Below, piece after piece: positions 8,679 through 17,756 of a stretch of 64,000 nt of DNA. Origin of the DNA: Megasphaera sp. AM44-1BH (GTDB lineage Bacteria; Bacillota; Negativicutes; Veillonellales; Megasphaeraceae); assembly GCF_003467125.1 (NCBI RefSeq), contig NZ_QSFA01000005.1:62217-126216 (forward strand). Direction: 5' to 3'. A program made the position numbers and the translations under genes. The stretch's first letter is position 1; each line of letters starts with the position of its first letter. Under the pieces are notes generated by a model. That model was not told the origin of the DNA. It did no database searches and was given only the letters and a program-made list of their open reading frames with translations.

Positions 8679-8779
8679 ACCATCGGCTCCTTTTGTCAGA
8701 TGACTTCATTATAGCATAACGGGAAGAAGCCGGTAAGAAAAATCCGCTCCTGGCGTTTTAGCCGCACCGGGTAATGTAG

Positions 8780-8785
8780 TATAAT
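8780..8785 (+). promoter_or_regulatory. -10 element of the queC promoter
   Basis: TATAAT at 8780-8785 lies about 33 bp before the start codon; only a poor -35 match is visible near 8757. I see no preQ1 riboswitch in the short leader. Confidence 0.55.
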
Positions 8786-8818
8786 AGATATGTTAGTCCG
8801 ACGAGGAGGATGATAAAC

Positions 8819-9508
8819 ATGAAATGTGTCGTATTACTCAGTGGCGGCGTAGACTCGACGACGTGTCTGGCTATAGCCGTAGAAAAATATAAAAAAGAAA
8901 ATGTACTGGCCCTGACGGCGTATTATGGACAGCGCCATGAAAAGGAATTACAGGCTGCCCGTAACGTGGCGGCCTATTATGGCGTGCAGCAGGAGGAAAT
9001 CAATCTGGCCCAGGCTTTCCTGCACAGTGACTGCCCGCTCCTGGAACGAAATAACGATAAAGAGATTGCCCATATGTCCTATGCAGAGCAGCTGGCCCAG
9101 GCCGGCGGAGAAGGTACTGTAGAAACATACGTCCCCTTCCGCAACGGTCTGTTCCTGTCCTTTGCCGCCGCCGTGGCTGTCAGTGTCCATGCCGAAGTCA
9201 TTTACTACGGCGCCCATGCCGATGATGCCGCCGGCAGAGCCTATCCGGACTGCACGCCGGAATTTGAACAGGCCATGAATACGGCTATCTATGAAGGGTC
9301 CGGCCATACGTGCCATCTGGAAGCGCCGCTCCTTTTGTGGAATAAAGCCGGCGTCGTCAAAGAAGGCCTGCGCCTCGGCGCTCCCTATGAACTGACCTGG
9401 AGCTGCTATGAAGGGGGCGACAGACCCTGCGGCGTCTGTGGTACCTGCCGCGACCGGGCGGCTGCCTTTGCGGCCAATGGCGTACCCGATCCGGCACTGA
9501 AAAAATAA
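8819..9508 (+). CDS. queC: 7-cyano-7-deazaguanine synthase (preQ0 synthase)
   Basis: QueC converts 7-carboxy-7-deazaguanine and ammonia to preQ0 using ATP, en route to queuosine in tRNA. The 229-residue protein shows the PP-loop SGGVDSTT at its N-terminus and a C-terminal Zn site with Cys spaced as in CYEGGDRPCGVCGTC. I chose ATG 8819 because GAGGAGGA at 8803-8810 is 8 bp upstream; ATG 8810 overlaps that site. Other queuosine genes (queD, queE) are not in the window. Confidence 0.93.
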   Translation: MKCVVLLSGGVDSTTCLAIAVEKYKKENVLALTAYYGQRHEKELQAARNVAAYYGVQQEEINLAQAFLHSDCPLLERNNDKEIAHMSYAEQLAQAGGEGTVETYVPFRNGLFLSFAAAVAVSVHAEVIYYGAHADDAAGRAYPDCTPEFEQAMNTAIYEGSGHTCHLEAPLLLWNKAGVVKEGLRLGAPYELTWSCYEGGDRPCGVCGTCRDRAAAFAANGVPDPALKK

Positions 9509-9538
9509 TCCCGTATACGACGAAAGGAGACGTGCGAC

Positions 9539-11530
9539 GTGATAGCAAAGAAAACGGCGGCTTTGTGTGCCGCTCTGGTTCTGACGGCCGTACTGGGAGT
9601 GTTCCCGGGCCATGCAGTCGTCCTGGCAGCCAGTGAAAAAGACGATTTTTATCAGGCCGTCAATGAAAAGACGCTGGCGGAAAAGCAGATCAAACCGACA
9701 GAAGCCTCGTGGTCCTGGTTCCACGAACGGAATCTGGAAAACAAAGAATTCCTGACCGGGGAAATTGAAGACATTGCCAGCCATCAGGGAACCTATGACA
9801 AGGGGACGCCGGAACAGAAAATAGCCGACCTGTATCAGTGCATTACCGACCAGAAAACGCGCAATGCCACGGCCCGGAAGCATATCCAGGACGTACTGGC
9901 TCCCATCAAAGCGGCCAGGACTCCACAGGAACTGACGGCGGCAGTGGGAGAGCTCCATCAGACATATGGCATCGATGTGCTCATGAGCATGAACGAACAG
10001 CGTCTTCCCGACAGCCGGCGCTATGTGGCACGCTTTGAGCCCCATGATCCCTTCCTGTCACGGTATGACCTGGAAAAGGAACCCCAGCCGGGCGCATGGA
10101 AACGCCATACAGACTATATATCCCGGCTGCTCCAGGAAGACGGGATGGCCAAAGACAAAGCCGATACGATGGCTGCGTCCATCCTGGCCTATGAAAAATC
10201 CCTGGCGCCGCATATGCTGACCAGCGAAGAAGAAAATGATATTATGGTCCAGAACCGTATGGTAACGCGTAAGGAATTCTTGGAGATGACGCCTCATCTG
10301 GATGGAAAACGCCTGCTGAAAGACTGGGGACTTTCCCGGGAAAAAGTCTTTTTCCTTTCCAATCCGGACTATCTTTGTCAGATCGATGCAGCCTATACAG
10401 AAGAAAACCTGGAACTGATGCGGAATTATTTCATTGCCCGCACCTACGACATGGTGGCGCCTTTTGCTGACATCCCCTTGCGCGACATAACGAAAGCCTA
10501 TTATAACCAGCGCTATGGCATCAAACAGAACCGGACGGAACGGGAACGGGCTTCCTACCTGCTGCAGGACCTGCTGCCTTACGAAACGGGGCAGATTTAC
10601 CTGAAAAAACGCTGCACCCCTCATATGATACAGGACGTGCGGGCCATGACTGATGAAGTGCGGAAGGTCTACCGCTCCCGTCTGGAAGCCAATGCCTGGA
10701 TGAGTCCCCGTACGAGAGCACAGGCTATAGAAAAACTCGATGCCCTGCGTGTTTTTGTCGGCGGACCGGCAGCCGATGACAAACCGCTCATCGAAGACAT
10801 GCATGTCGTCGTGCCCGAATCCGAAGGAGGCGACCTGCTCGGTAATATCCTGGCCAGCCTTGCCTGGGCCGCCCGGGAGGAACAGAACCTGATCGGGACG
10901 GATTTCAACCCCGATAAGTGGTACGCCTTCGATCCGCAGGATGTCAATGCGGCGTATATTTCCGATAACAACAGCATTACCATCCCGGCAGGAATCCTGC
11001 AGCCCCCGTTCTACGATGCCAATGCCTCGCGGGGGACGAATCTGGGCGGTATCGGCGCCGTCATCGGTCATGAAATATCCCATGCCTTTGACCCGAATGG
11101 CAGTCATACCGATAAAGACGGCAATGTCCGCAACTGGTGGACCAAGGCCGATTACGAAGCCTTCCAGAAACGGGCTGCCGCTTTTGCTCCCTATTACAGC
11201 CGCTATGAGCTGGCACCGGGGCAGTATGAAAACGGCAAACTCGTCATGAATGAAGCCATTGCCGACTGCGGCGGCCTTTCAGCCGTGACGGAAATCGCCG
11301 CAGGCGACAAGACGGCCCTGCAGGACCTGTATCGGAATTTCGCGTCTATTTTTGCCTCTAAGTATACGGACCAGCTCCTCCATCAGCTGCTCATGCTCGA
11401 TCCCCATCCGGAAGGACGGGCCCGGGTCAACGGAGCCTTGTCCTCTACGGACGGCTTCTATGGCGCCTATGACATCGCAACAGGGGACGGAATGTATATA
11501 GCAGAAAAAGACAGGGTAAAACTCTGGTAA
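9539..11530 (+). CDS. M13-family (neprilysin/PepO-like) metallopeptidase, exported
   Basis: The 663-residue protein starts with a signal peptide (about residues 1-29, ending near HAVVLAA). The Zn site HEISH lies at about 511-515 and the downstream ExxxD ligand motif in NEAIADCGG, both diagnostic for family M13. The N-terminal half is the usual M13_N domain. Cleavage of small peptides in the periplasm or at the envelope is expected. The start is GTG 9539 with AAAGGAGA at 9523-9530. It is a monocistronic-looking gene between queC and mgsA, and its length fits full-size PepO proteins. Confidence 0.9.
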   Translation: MIAKKTAALCAALVLTAVLGVFPGHAVVLAASEKDDFYQAVNEKTLAEKQIKPTEASWSWFHERNLENKEFLTGEIEDIASHQGTYDKGTPEQKIADLYQCITDQKTRNATARKHIQDVLAPIKAARTPQELTAAVGELHQTYGIDVLMSMNEQRLPDSRRYVARFEPHDPFLSRYDLEKEPQPGAWKRHTDYISRLLQEDGMAKDKADTMAASILAYEKSLAPHMLTSEEENDIMVQNRMVTRKEFLEMTPHLDGKRLLKDWGLSREKVFFLSNPDYLCQIDAAYTEENLELMRNYFIARTYDMVAPFADIPLRDITKAYYNQRYGIKQNRTERERASYLLQDLLPYETGQIYLKKRCTPHMIQDVRAMTDEVRKVYRSRLEANAWMSPRTRAQAIEKLDALRVFVGGPAADDKPLIEDMHVVVPESEGGDLLGNILASLAWAAREEQNLIGTDFNPDKWYAFDPQDVNAAYISDNNSITIPAGILQPPFYDANASRGTNLGGIGAVIGHEISHAFDPNGSHTDKDGNVRNWWTKADYEAFQKRAAAFAPYYSRYELAPGQYENGKLVMNEAIADCGGLSAVTEIAAGDKTALQDLYRNFASIFASKYTDQLLHQLLMLDPHPEGRARVNGALSSTDGFYGAYDIATGDGMYIAEKDRVKLW

Positions 11531-11577
11531 ACTATCGGAAAATATAGAAGATACAGGGTAAAGAAACGGTTTTTTCC

Positions 11578-11606
11578 TTGCATTATTACAGTCGATACGA
11601 TACAAT
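11578..11606 (+). promoter_or_regulatory. Promoter of the mgsA-pyk operon
   Basis: TTGCAT at 11578-11583 and TACAAT at 11601-11606 are spaced by exactly 17 bp. The predicted start near 11613 gives a leader of about 120 nt. Confidence 0.7.
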
Positions 11607-11618
11607 CACAGAAGAAGG

Positions 11619-11678
11619 ACATACCATAGTTTTTATGGTATGTTCCCCAAGTGGGACGGATTTTGTACCACTGGGAAC
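11619..11678 (+). promoter_or_regulatory. Structured 5' leader of mgsA-pyk (two adjoining hairpins)
   Basis: Hairpin 1 is a perfect 10-bp stem, ACATACCATA (11619-11628) with TATGGTATGT (11634-11643). Hairpin 2 pairs GTTCCC (11642-11647) and AGTGG (11650-11654) with CCACT and GGGAAC (11668-11678). They share two bases and so partly compete. No T-run follows, so this is not a terminator; I do not recognise a riboswitch class. Confidence 0.6.
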
Positions 11679-11734
11679 AAAAATGTAACAGCTATCACAG
11701 GCACATTAAGGAGTTCAGTACAAGGAGGTACATT

Positions 11735-12127
11735 ATGCGAACATACATTGCACTCATCGCTCATGATGCCAAGAAAGATGCCATTGTCAGACTGGCAACA
11801 CAGTTTAAGGACGTATTATCCCGGCATCCCCTCGTAGGGACGGGTGAAACGGGACACCGCATCGAAAACGAAACAGGACTTACGGTAAAACAGATGCAGC
11901 CCGGCCCGATGGGCGGCGACCAGCAGATCGGGGGCATGATTGCTTCCGATGAAGTCCTCGGTGTCGTATTTCTGCGCGATCCCCTGACGGCCCAGCCTCA
12001 TGAACCGGATGTGTCGGCTTTCCTGCGCCTCTGCGATGTCCATTCTGTGCCTGTTGCTACCAATGTGACCAGTGCCCGTATCCTGCTTTCGGCACTGGAT
12101 GAAAAGCCTGATCTGTTTAACCTGTAA
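11735..12127 (+). CDS. mgsA: Methylglyoxal synthase
   Basis: MgsA turns dihydroxyacetone phosphate into methylglyoxal and phosphate, a bypass that relieves phosphate-limited glycolysis. The 130-residue sequence shows the family pattern: an early LIAHDAKKD with the catalytic Asp region, LVGTGETG, and GPMGGDQQIG for phosphate binding. The start is set by AAGGAGG at 11722-11728, 6 bp from ATG 11735. Pyruvate kinase follows 14 bp later, so entry to the bypass and the last step of glycolysis are made from the same message behind a structured leader. Confidence 0.93.
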   Translation: MRTYIALIAHDAKKDAIVRLATQFKDVLSRHPLVGTGETGHRIENETGLTVKQMQPGPMGGDQQIGGMIASDEVLGVVFLRDPLTAQPHEPDVSAFLRLCDVHSVPVATNVTSARILLSALDEKPDLFNL

Positions 12128-12141
12128 AAGGAGCATAAACG

Positions 12142-13887
12142 ATGAAACGAACAAAAATAGTATGTACTCTGGGCCCCAGTTCGAATACGCCGGAAATCCT
12201 GGAAGGCATGGTCCGTGCCGGCATGAATGTAGCCCGGTTCAATTTTTCCCATGGCAGTCATGAAGAACATAAAAAGCGGATTGAAATGGTCCGTGCCGTT
12301 TCCCGGAAATTAGGGACGCCCATTGCCCTGCTGCTCGATACAAAGGGGCCGGAAATCCGCCTGGGTAAGTTTAAGAATGGTTCCATCATGATGGAAGCCG
12401 GTCACGACTTTACCCTGACGGCCCGGGATGTAGAAGGTGATGAAACCATTGCCTCCATGAACTACAAAGAATTACCGCAGGATGTAAAGCCCGGCGATCA
12501 CATCCTCCTGTCGGATGGCCTGGTCAATCTGGAAGTCACGTCCGTGGAAGGCGACGATATCCATACGAAAATCCTCAACAGTGGCAAGATGAGCGACCGC
12601 AAGCGCGTCGCCGTACCGGGAATCCCCATCAATCTGCCGGCCGTGTCGGAAAGTGATGCAGCCGATATCGAATTTGGCATCCACATGAATATGGACTGGA
12701 TTGCCGCTTCCTTTATCCAGCGTGGCAAAGACGTACTGACCATCCGCAAGATTCTGGAAAATCACGACAGCCACATGAAGATTATTTCCAAAATCGAATG
12801 CAAGGCCGCCGTCAACAATATTGATGAAATCATCAGTATGAGCGATGGCATCATGGTAGCCCGCGGTGATCTGGGCGTAGAAGTGCCGGCCGAAGAAGTG
12901 CCGACGCTGCAGAAGCTCCTGATCCGCAAATGTCAGGCTGCAGGCAAACCAGTCATTACGGCAACGCAGATGCTGGAATCTATGTGCAACAATCCCCGGC
13001 CGACGCGGGCCGAAACGAGTGACGTAGCCAATGCCATCCTCGACGGGACCGATGCGGTCATGCTCAGCGGCGAAACGGCAGGCGGCCTCTATCCGGTAGA
13101 AGCCGTCCAGACCATGGCCCGGGTGGCGGTCTTTACGGAAAGCCAGTTCCCGCCCCAGGCTCATCAGGAAGGAAATAAGGCGCCGGCGACGACGACCGAA
13201 TCCATCGGCAAAGCGACCGTCAAAATCGCCGAAGACCTCCATGCAGCGGCCATCATTGCATCGACCGAACGGGGTGGCACGGCACAGATGGTGGCCAAGT
13301 ACCGTCCGGCATGCCCCATCATCGCCGTTTCTCCTCATGAAAATATTGTCCGCCGCCTGCAGATGAACTGGGGCGTCCAGGCCATACTGGGGAAAGAAAG
13401 CAATACGACCGATGAAGTCGTCGATAATGCCATTTATGCGGCTCTCGACGCAGGGCTCATCAATGCCGGCGACCTCGTCGTCCTCACGGCAGGGGTGCCG
13501 GTGGCCAAAGCCGGATCGACTAACATGGTGCGCGTACAGGTCGTAGGTGATGTCCTCCTCCGCGGTACCGGTATCGGCCGCAATTCGGCTATCGGCCCCG
13601 TATGCGTAGCCGCCAGTCTCGATGATCTGAAGAACCATTTCACCGACGGCGCTATCCTGGTCATGCGTTCAGCCAGTGCGGAATACGTAGACTATATGAA
13701 GCGGGCCAGTGCCATCGTATCGGAAGAAGCCGGCCTTACGAGTGAATCGGCTATCGTAGCCATCACCTTCGGCATTCCCACCATCGTCGGGGCAGAACAT
13801 GCAGCCGACGTCCTGGAAAATGGCGAAATCGTGACCGTAGATGCCAGCCGTGGCACGATTTTCCGTGGCAAAGCCAATGCCCGGTAA
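12142..13887 (+). CDS. pyk: Pyruvate kinase with C-terminal PEP-utilising-like domain
   Basis: This 581-residue cytoplasmic enzyme converts PEP and ADP to pyruvate and ATP. Visible signatures are NFSHGSHEEH, LLDTKGPEIRLG, SKIECKAAV with the catalytic Lys, and ATQMLESM. After the usual core (about 470 residues) there is an extra C-terminal domain resembling the mobile His domain of PEP-utilising enzymes (near residues 490-575, SEEAGLTSESA...FGIPTIVGA), as in Bacillus-type pyruvate kinases. The motif lacks an evident phospho-His, as is usual there. It is co-transcribed with mgsA and followed by a strong terminator. Confidence 0.95.
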   Translation: MKRTKIVCTLGPSSNTPEILEGMVRAGMNVARFNFSHGSHEEHKKRIEMVRAVSRKLGTPIALLLDTKGPEIRLGKFKNGSIMMEAGHDFTLTARDVEGDETIASMNYKELPQDVKPGDHILLSDGLVNLEVTSVEGDDIHTKILNSGKMSDRKRVAVPGIPINLPAVSESDAADIEFGIHMNMDWIAASFIQRGKDVLTIRKILENHDSHMKIISKIECKAAVNNIDEIISMSDGIMVARGDLGVEVPAEEVPTLQKLLIRKCQAAGKPVITATQMLESMCNNPRPTRAETSDVANAILDGTDAVMLSGETAGGLYPVEAVQTMARVAVFTESQFPPQAHQEGNKAPATTTESIGKATVKIAEDLHAAAIIASTERGGTAQMVAKYRPACPIIAVSPHENIVRRLQMNWGVQAILGKESNTTDEVVDNAIYAALDAGLINAGDLVVLTAGVPVAKAGSTNMVRVQVVGDVLLRGTGIGRNSAIGPVCVAASLDDLKNHFTDGAILVMRSASAEYVDYMKRASAIVSEEAGLTSESAIVAITFGIPTIVGAEHAADVLENGEIVTVDASRGTIFRGKANAR

Positions 13888-13905
13888 TGTGAACCGGTAA
13901 TACAG

Positions 13906-13959
13906 ACAGAGGATGCCTTATTACGCAAAAAGACGCGTAATGGGGCATCTTCTGTTTTA
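13906..13959 (+). terminator. Rho-independent terminator of mgsA-pyk
   Basis: A near-perfect 21-bp stem (beginning ACAGAGGATGCC, closing GGCATCTTCTGT) ends in TTTTAC. Confidence 0.9.
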
Positions 13960-13974
13960 CGATTGACGATAGAT

Positions 13975-14028
13975 AAAGGGACTGCAGCAGCATGAGCATT
14001 TTGAGCTCTGCTGCTGCAGTCCCTTTTG
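13975..14028. terminator. Second stem-loop with terminator character
   Basis: AAAGGGACTGCAGCAGCA pairs with TGCTGCTGCAGTCCCTTT across a 16-base loop; the right side continues TTTTGT. It could back up the pyk terminator or terminate a minus-strand transcript from the gap to the right. Confidence 0.75.
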
Positions 14029-14379
14029 TATACAATCTGCGTGGCAGACCGGTCAGGATATATTCAGTACGGCGAATGGCTCCGATGTGTCATAGCAGAG
14101 AAATTCGGTAAAAAGCCGGTTTGTCTGCCGCAGGAATTATCGGGCTTTGAGAGCCTGGATTTCTGCTTTCAGGGCTTCTATTCATCATACTATAACTGTA
14201 TCGTAAACAAACCGTCTTGTAATCGTAACAAAACTGTAAAAATTAAAATGTCTCTTGATAAAAGACATATAATGAAAAACGGAGGCAATGTAAAAGTTTG
14301 GGATGGAAAGGGAAAAATATGGGTAAGCACTCTGTAAAAAGATGCTATAAATGGCTTAACTACGCCGTTTATAGCGCTT
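14029..14379. other. Intergenic stretch without a convincing gene
   Basis: No ORF here has credible composition. On the minus strand a 13-codon tail (EALKAEIQALKAR then stop, about 14137-14180) reads like the end of a coiled-coil protein, but stops lie immediately upstream, so it is at most a remnant. At 14344-14375 an inverted repeat (GCTATAAATGGC with GCCGTTTATAGC) precedes the porin promoter; it may be a weak terminator or an operator. Confidence 0.4.
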
Positions 14380-14409
14380 TTGACAACAAAAAGGGATTTC
14401 CTCTATACT
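14380..14409 (+). promoter_or_regulatory. Promoter of the SLH porin gene
   Basis: A consensus TTGACA at 14380-14385 is followed by TATACT at 14404-14409 with an 18-bp spacer. The leader to the start codon is about 146 nt and contains a small hairpin (AGACA-AGG region pairing near 14517-14542), as is common for abundant outer-membrane protein messages. Confidence 0.8.
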
Positions 14410-14561
14410 AGCCATGCAGACGGATAACCGCCTGTGCAGGACTGTCATGAGAGGGCAGATTGTGGATTCAGAGAGGAAACAAGGAAAACTCGCCTGGACA
14501 GCAAGTGCCTCTCCGGAGACAAAGGTCCTGCCTGTGTCTTTAGGAAAGAGAGGAATATATC

Positions 14562-15887
14562 ATGATGAAATCGAAAATTGCCACTGCCTTTGCAGCCGTT
14601 CTGACACTGGGCGCTGCCAGTGCCTTTGCCGCCAATCCCTTTGTCGATGTACCGACCGACAGCTGGGCCTATAAGTCCGTCGTCGAACTGGCTGATGCCG
14701 GTGTTATCCAGGGCGTCGATGGCTCGTATTTCCAGGGGGAACGCAATATTACCCGTTATGAAGCTGCTGAAATGACAGCCAAGGCTATGGCTCACATGGA
14801 CAAAGCTTCGGTCGAACAGCGTGCCCTCATCAATAAACTGGCTGATGAATATGCCGATGAACTCAACAGCCTCGGCGTCCGCGTTTCCAATCTGGAAAAG
14901 AAAGTGGGCAACGTCAAACTGACTGGTGATGCCCGTGTCCGTTACCGTTACCAGCAGGGCGGTAAGGAAAACGACGATTCCTGGGATTATCGTGTACGCC
15001 TCCGCGCGACGACCAAGGTCAATGACAAGACGACGGTCAAATACGGCCTCAGCACGGACTCTGTCGCATTCTCGGATAATGAAACGGCCAGCAGTGACAA
15101 TGGTGACGTCTATACCGACCGGGCAGAAGTAGAAACGAAACTGGGGAATTTCAAGATCAATGCCGGTCGTACGGAAAAATATATCATGGGTAATGCCTAC
15201 GGCCTCAACTACGGCGATGTCTTCGACCGTGCCCAGTTACAATACAAGAACGACAATTTCGCCGTCACTGCCGGCTATGGTAAATTTAAGATCAATGGCT
15301 CGGATAAGACCTTTGCTGGTGATGATGATAAGGGAATCGATGGCGTAAAGACCGGCTATGGCGAAATCGAAGGCTTCTTCGGCAATGGTTCTAAAGTCGG
15401 CGTATACTACAACGACTTCACCCGTGCCGGTGGCAAAAACAGTGGCGATTCCTTCATGGGCGATGACCTCTGGGGCGCTTACGTATCCTACAATTTCGGA
15501 AGCAAATGGAATCTCCTCGTCAACTATGAAAAGGTCAACCTGACAAACGGATACAAGACCATCAATAACGACGACAACGCAAACCTCTGGATTGCCCAGC
15601 TGACCTATGGCAAAGCCATCAAATCCCAGCCGGGTACATGGAGTGCCTGGGTGGAATACCTCAATGTCGAAGATGGCGCTTACCTCGGCGGTTCGACGAA
15701 CAGCTGGCGTTTTGACAAAAAGGCTCTGGGCAACATCGAATCCTGGGGTGTCGGCGGCAGCTATGTTGTAGCGAAAAACGCTCAGTTCAACGTATATCAG
15801 ACCTTCGCTTCCAAGTGGAAGGACCATAAGAAGAACGCTGCCGATCCGGAAGAACAGACACGGGCCGAATTCGTATTCGTCTTCTAA
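14562..15887 (+). CDS. SLH-domain outer-membrane porin (OmpM-like, Negativicutes)
   Basis: The 441-residue protein has a signal peptide (ending ASAFA, residue 23) and one SLH domain (about 24-75: NPFVDVPTDSWAYKSV...NITRYEAAEM). A short coiled-coil linker follows (about 80-115, LINKLADEYADEL...VSNLEKKV), then a beta-rich barrel ending in phenylalanine (FVFVF), the outer-membrane sorting signal. In Negativicutes such OmpM-type proteins form pores and tether the outer membrane to polyamine-modified peptidoglycan through the SLH domain. It is monocistronic with a strong promoter, a long leader and a strong terminator, consistent with high expression. The start is ATG 14562 or 14565 behind GAGAGGA. 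Confidence 0.9.
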   Translation: MMKSKIATAFAAVLTLGAASAFAANPFVDVPTDSWAYKSVVELADAGVIQGVDGSYFQGERNITRYEAAEMTAKAMAHMDKASVEQRALINKLADEYADELNSLGVRVSNLEKKVGNVKLTGDARVRYRYQQGGKENDDSWDYRVRLRATTKVNDKTTVKYGLSTDSVAFSDNETASSDNGDVYTDRAEVETKLGNFKINAGRTEKYIMGNAYGLNYGDVFDRAQLQYKNDNFAVTAGYGKFKINGSDKTFAGDDDKGIDGVKTGYGEIEGFFGNGSKVGVYYNDFTRAGGKNSGDSFMGDDLWGAYVSYNFGSKWNLLVNYEKVNLTNGYKTINNDDNANLWIAQLTYGKAIKSQPGTWSAWVEYLNVEDGAYLGGSTNSWRFDKKALGNIESWGVGGSYVVAKNAQFNVYQTFASKWKDHKKNAADPEEQTRAEFVFVF

Positions 15888-15922
15888 TACAGCGGTTGCT
15901 GCAACCGTAAAACTGCAAACGA

Positions 15923-15973
15923 AAAAAGGACTGTCGCATGATGGCTTATGTCATCATGCGACAGTCCTTTTTC
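15923..15973 (+). terminator. Rho-independent terminator of the porin gene
   Basis: A 21-bp stem (AAAAAGGACTGTCGCATGATG and its complement) is followed by a T-rich tail. Confidence 0.93.
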
Positions 15974-16041
15974 TGTATTGTGTAGTTTATAGAAGATGAG
16001 TTAGACTGTTTAACCCACTACAAACTGCTGACTTAAAACTC

Positions 16042-16075
16042 AAAAAGGACTGCCTGGGGGAGGCAGTCCTTTTTG
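16042..16075. terminator. Terminator facing hcp (bidirectional)
   Basis: AAAAAGGACTGCCT pairs perfectly with AGGCAGTCCTTTTT around a 4-6 base loop. Its position 36 bp after the hcp stop suits minus-strand termination. Confidence 0.9.
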
Positions 16076-16110
16076 TATATAGGAGAGGTGGATCGCTTCG
16101 GATAGGGGAA

Positions 16111-17676
16111 TTATCCTAAGATTTTTTTCAGGTCTTCTTCCGGTGTGCTGGTCGGAGTGATCTGGAAGTTTTCTACGAGGTAGTTGAGGACATTCTTGGA
16201 GACGAATGCCGGCAGTGTCGGTCCGAGATAGATGTTCTTGATTCCCAGATAGAGGAGGGTCAGGAGGATGCAGACGGCTTTCTGTTCGTACCAGGACAGA
16301 ACCAGCGTGAGCGGCAGGTCATTGACGCCACAGTCGAAGGCTTTTGCAAGAGCTACGGCTACCTGGATAGCGCTGTAGGCATCGTTGCACTGGCCCATAT
16401 CCATGATGCGGGGCAGTCCGCCGATGGAGCCGATATCGAGGTCGTTGAAGCGGTATTTGCCGCAGGCCAGGGTCAGGATGACCGTATCAGCCGGAGTCTG
16501 TTTGACGAATTCTGTGTAGTAGTTACGGCCGGGACGGGCACCATCGCAGCCGCCGACGAGGAAGAAGTGTTTGATAGCGCCGGCTTTGACGGCATCGATG
16601 ACTTTATCAGCTACGGAGAGGACAGTGCCATGACCGAAACCAGTCGTTACCGTGCTGCCACCGTTGATGCCGGTGAAGTGCTGGTCTTCGCTGTAGCCGC
16701 CCAGTTCGAGAGCTTTTTCGATGACCGGTGTGAAGTCTTTATCTTCGCCGATGTGGGAAACGCCGGGGAAGGATACGACTTCTGTCGTGAAGACGCGGTC
16801 TTTATAGCTGGGGCGTGGCGGCATGAGGCAGTTTGTCGTGAACAGGAATGCGCCGGGAACGCCGTCGAATTCTTTCTGCTGATTCTGCCAGGCTGTACCG
16901 AAGTTGCCTTTGAGGTGTTTGTATTTTTTCAGTTCCGGATAGGCGTGGGCCGGCAGCATTTCGCCATGGGTGTAAATATTGATGCCTTTGCCTTCGGTCT
17001 GTTTGAGGAGCAGTTCCAGGTCTTTGAGATCGTGGCCGGTGACGACGATGAACGGTCCTTTTTCTACAGTCAGAGGAACCGTTGTCGGTACCGGTGTGCC
17101 ATAGGTGGACGTGTTGGCTTCATCGAGGAGAGCCATGCAGGACAGGTTGACTTTACCTGTTTCCATGACGATCGGCAGGAGTTTGTCCATGCCCCAGTCT
17201 TCAGCGAGGGCGGACAGGCCTTTGACGAAGAAAGCGCCGACTTCATCGCTCGATTTGCCGAGCATCAGAGCATGATAAGCATAAGCTGCCATGCCACGCA
17301 TGCCGAACAGGATGAGGGATTTGAGGGAACGGATATCTTCATCGGCGTCCCAGACCTGGTTCATGTCATAATCAGCAGCGGGTGTGCTGGAAAGAGAAGC
17401 GGCTTCGCCGTGGACCTTGTCGATCATGACCTGTGTCGTTTCCGTATTGAAATTGACGTTGGTAATGGTCGTGAACATTCCTTCGAGAATCGTGCGATAG
17501 GTCTTAGCCGTGGGAGCAGCTTTCTGACAGGTACGTGCCAGACCGACGAGAGCGCCTGTCAGAGCATCCTGCAGGCCTGCTTCGGCAGCGGATTTACCAC
17601 AGACACCAGCACAGCCTGTACATCCTGTACCCCGTGCCGTCTGTTCACACTGAAAGCAAAACATCTGATTTTCCAT
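16111..17676 (-). CDS. hcp: Hydroxylamine reductase / hybrid-cluster protein
   Basis: Hcp carries an N-terminal Fe-S cluster and the 4Fe-2S-2O hybrid cluster; it reduces hydroxylamine in vitro and acts as a nitric-oxide reductase in nitrosative-stress defence. The 521-residue protein begins CFQCEQTARG with cysteines at 7, 10, 19, 22 and 26, and later shows the conserved TTNCLMPP, LACGKYRFND and GQCNDAYSA segments. Translation starts behind a perfect AGGAGG. A CRP/FNR-like palindrome sits near -40 of its promoter. One residue more than usual separates the third and last N-terminal cysteines, with an additional Cys22 between them. Confidence 0.95.
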   Translation of the reverse strand: MENQMFCFQCEQTARGTGCTGCAGVCGKSAAEAGLQDALTGALVGLARTCQKAAPTAKTYRTILEGMFTTITNVNFNTETTQVMIDKVHGEAASLSSTPAADYDMNQVWDADEDIRSLKSLILFGMRGMAAYAYHALMLGKSSDEVGAFFVKGLSALAEDWGMDKLLPIVMETGKVNLSCMALLDEANTSTYGTPVPTTVPLTVEKGPFIVVTGHDLKDLELLLKQTEGKGINIYTHGEMLPAHAYPELKKYKHLKGNFGTAWQNQQKEFDGVPGAFLFTTNCLMPPRPSYKDRVFTTEVVSFPGVSHIGEDKDFTPVIEKALELGGYSEDQHFTGINGGSTVTTGFGHGTVLSVADKVIDAVKAGAIKHFFLVGGCDGARPGRNYYTEFVKQTPADTVILTLACGKYRFNDLDIGSIGGLPRIMDMGQCNDAYSAIQVAVALAKAFDCGVNDLPLTLVLSWYEQKAVCILLTLLYLGIKNIYLGPTLPAFVSKNVLNYLVENFQITPTSTPEEDLKKILG

Positions 17677-17756
17677 CTTGATTACCTCCTAAATATCTAT
17701 TCCTTTACAATAGTAAATAAAACTCTTGATTACTGCAGTTCCTGACTGCTCTTATA

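Noticed and set aside
14026..14337. 103-codon frame in the porin upstream gap
   Set aside because: Starts inside a terminator stem, lacks a ribosome site and has unstructured composition.
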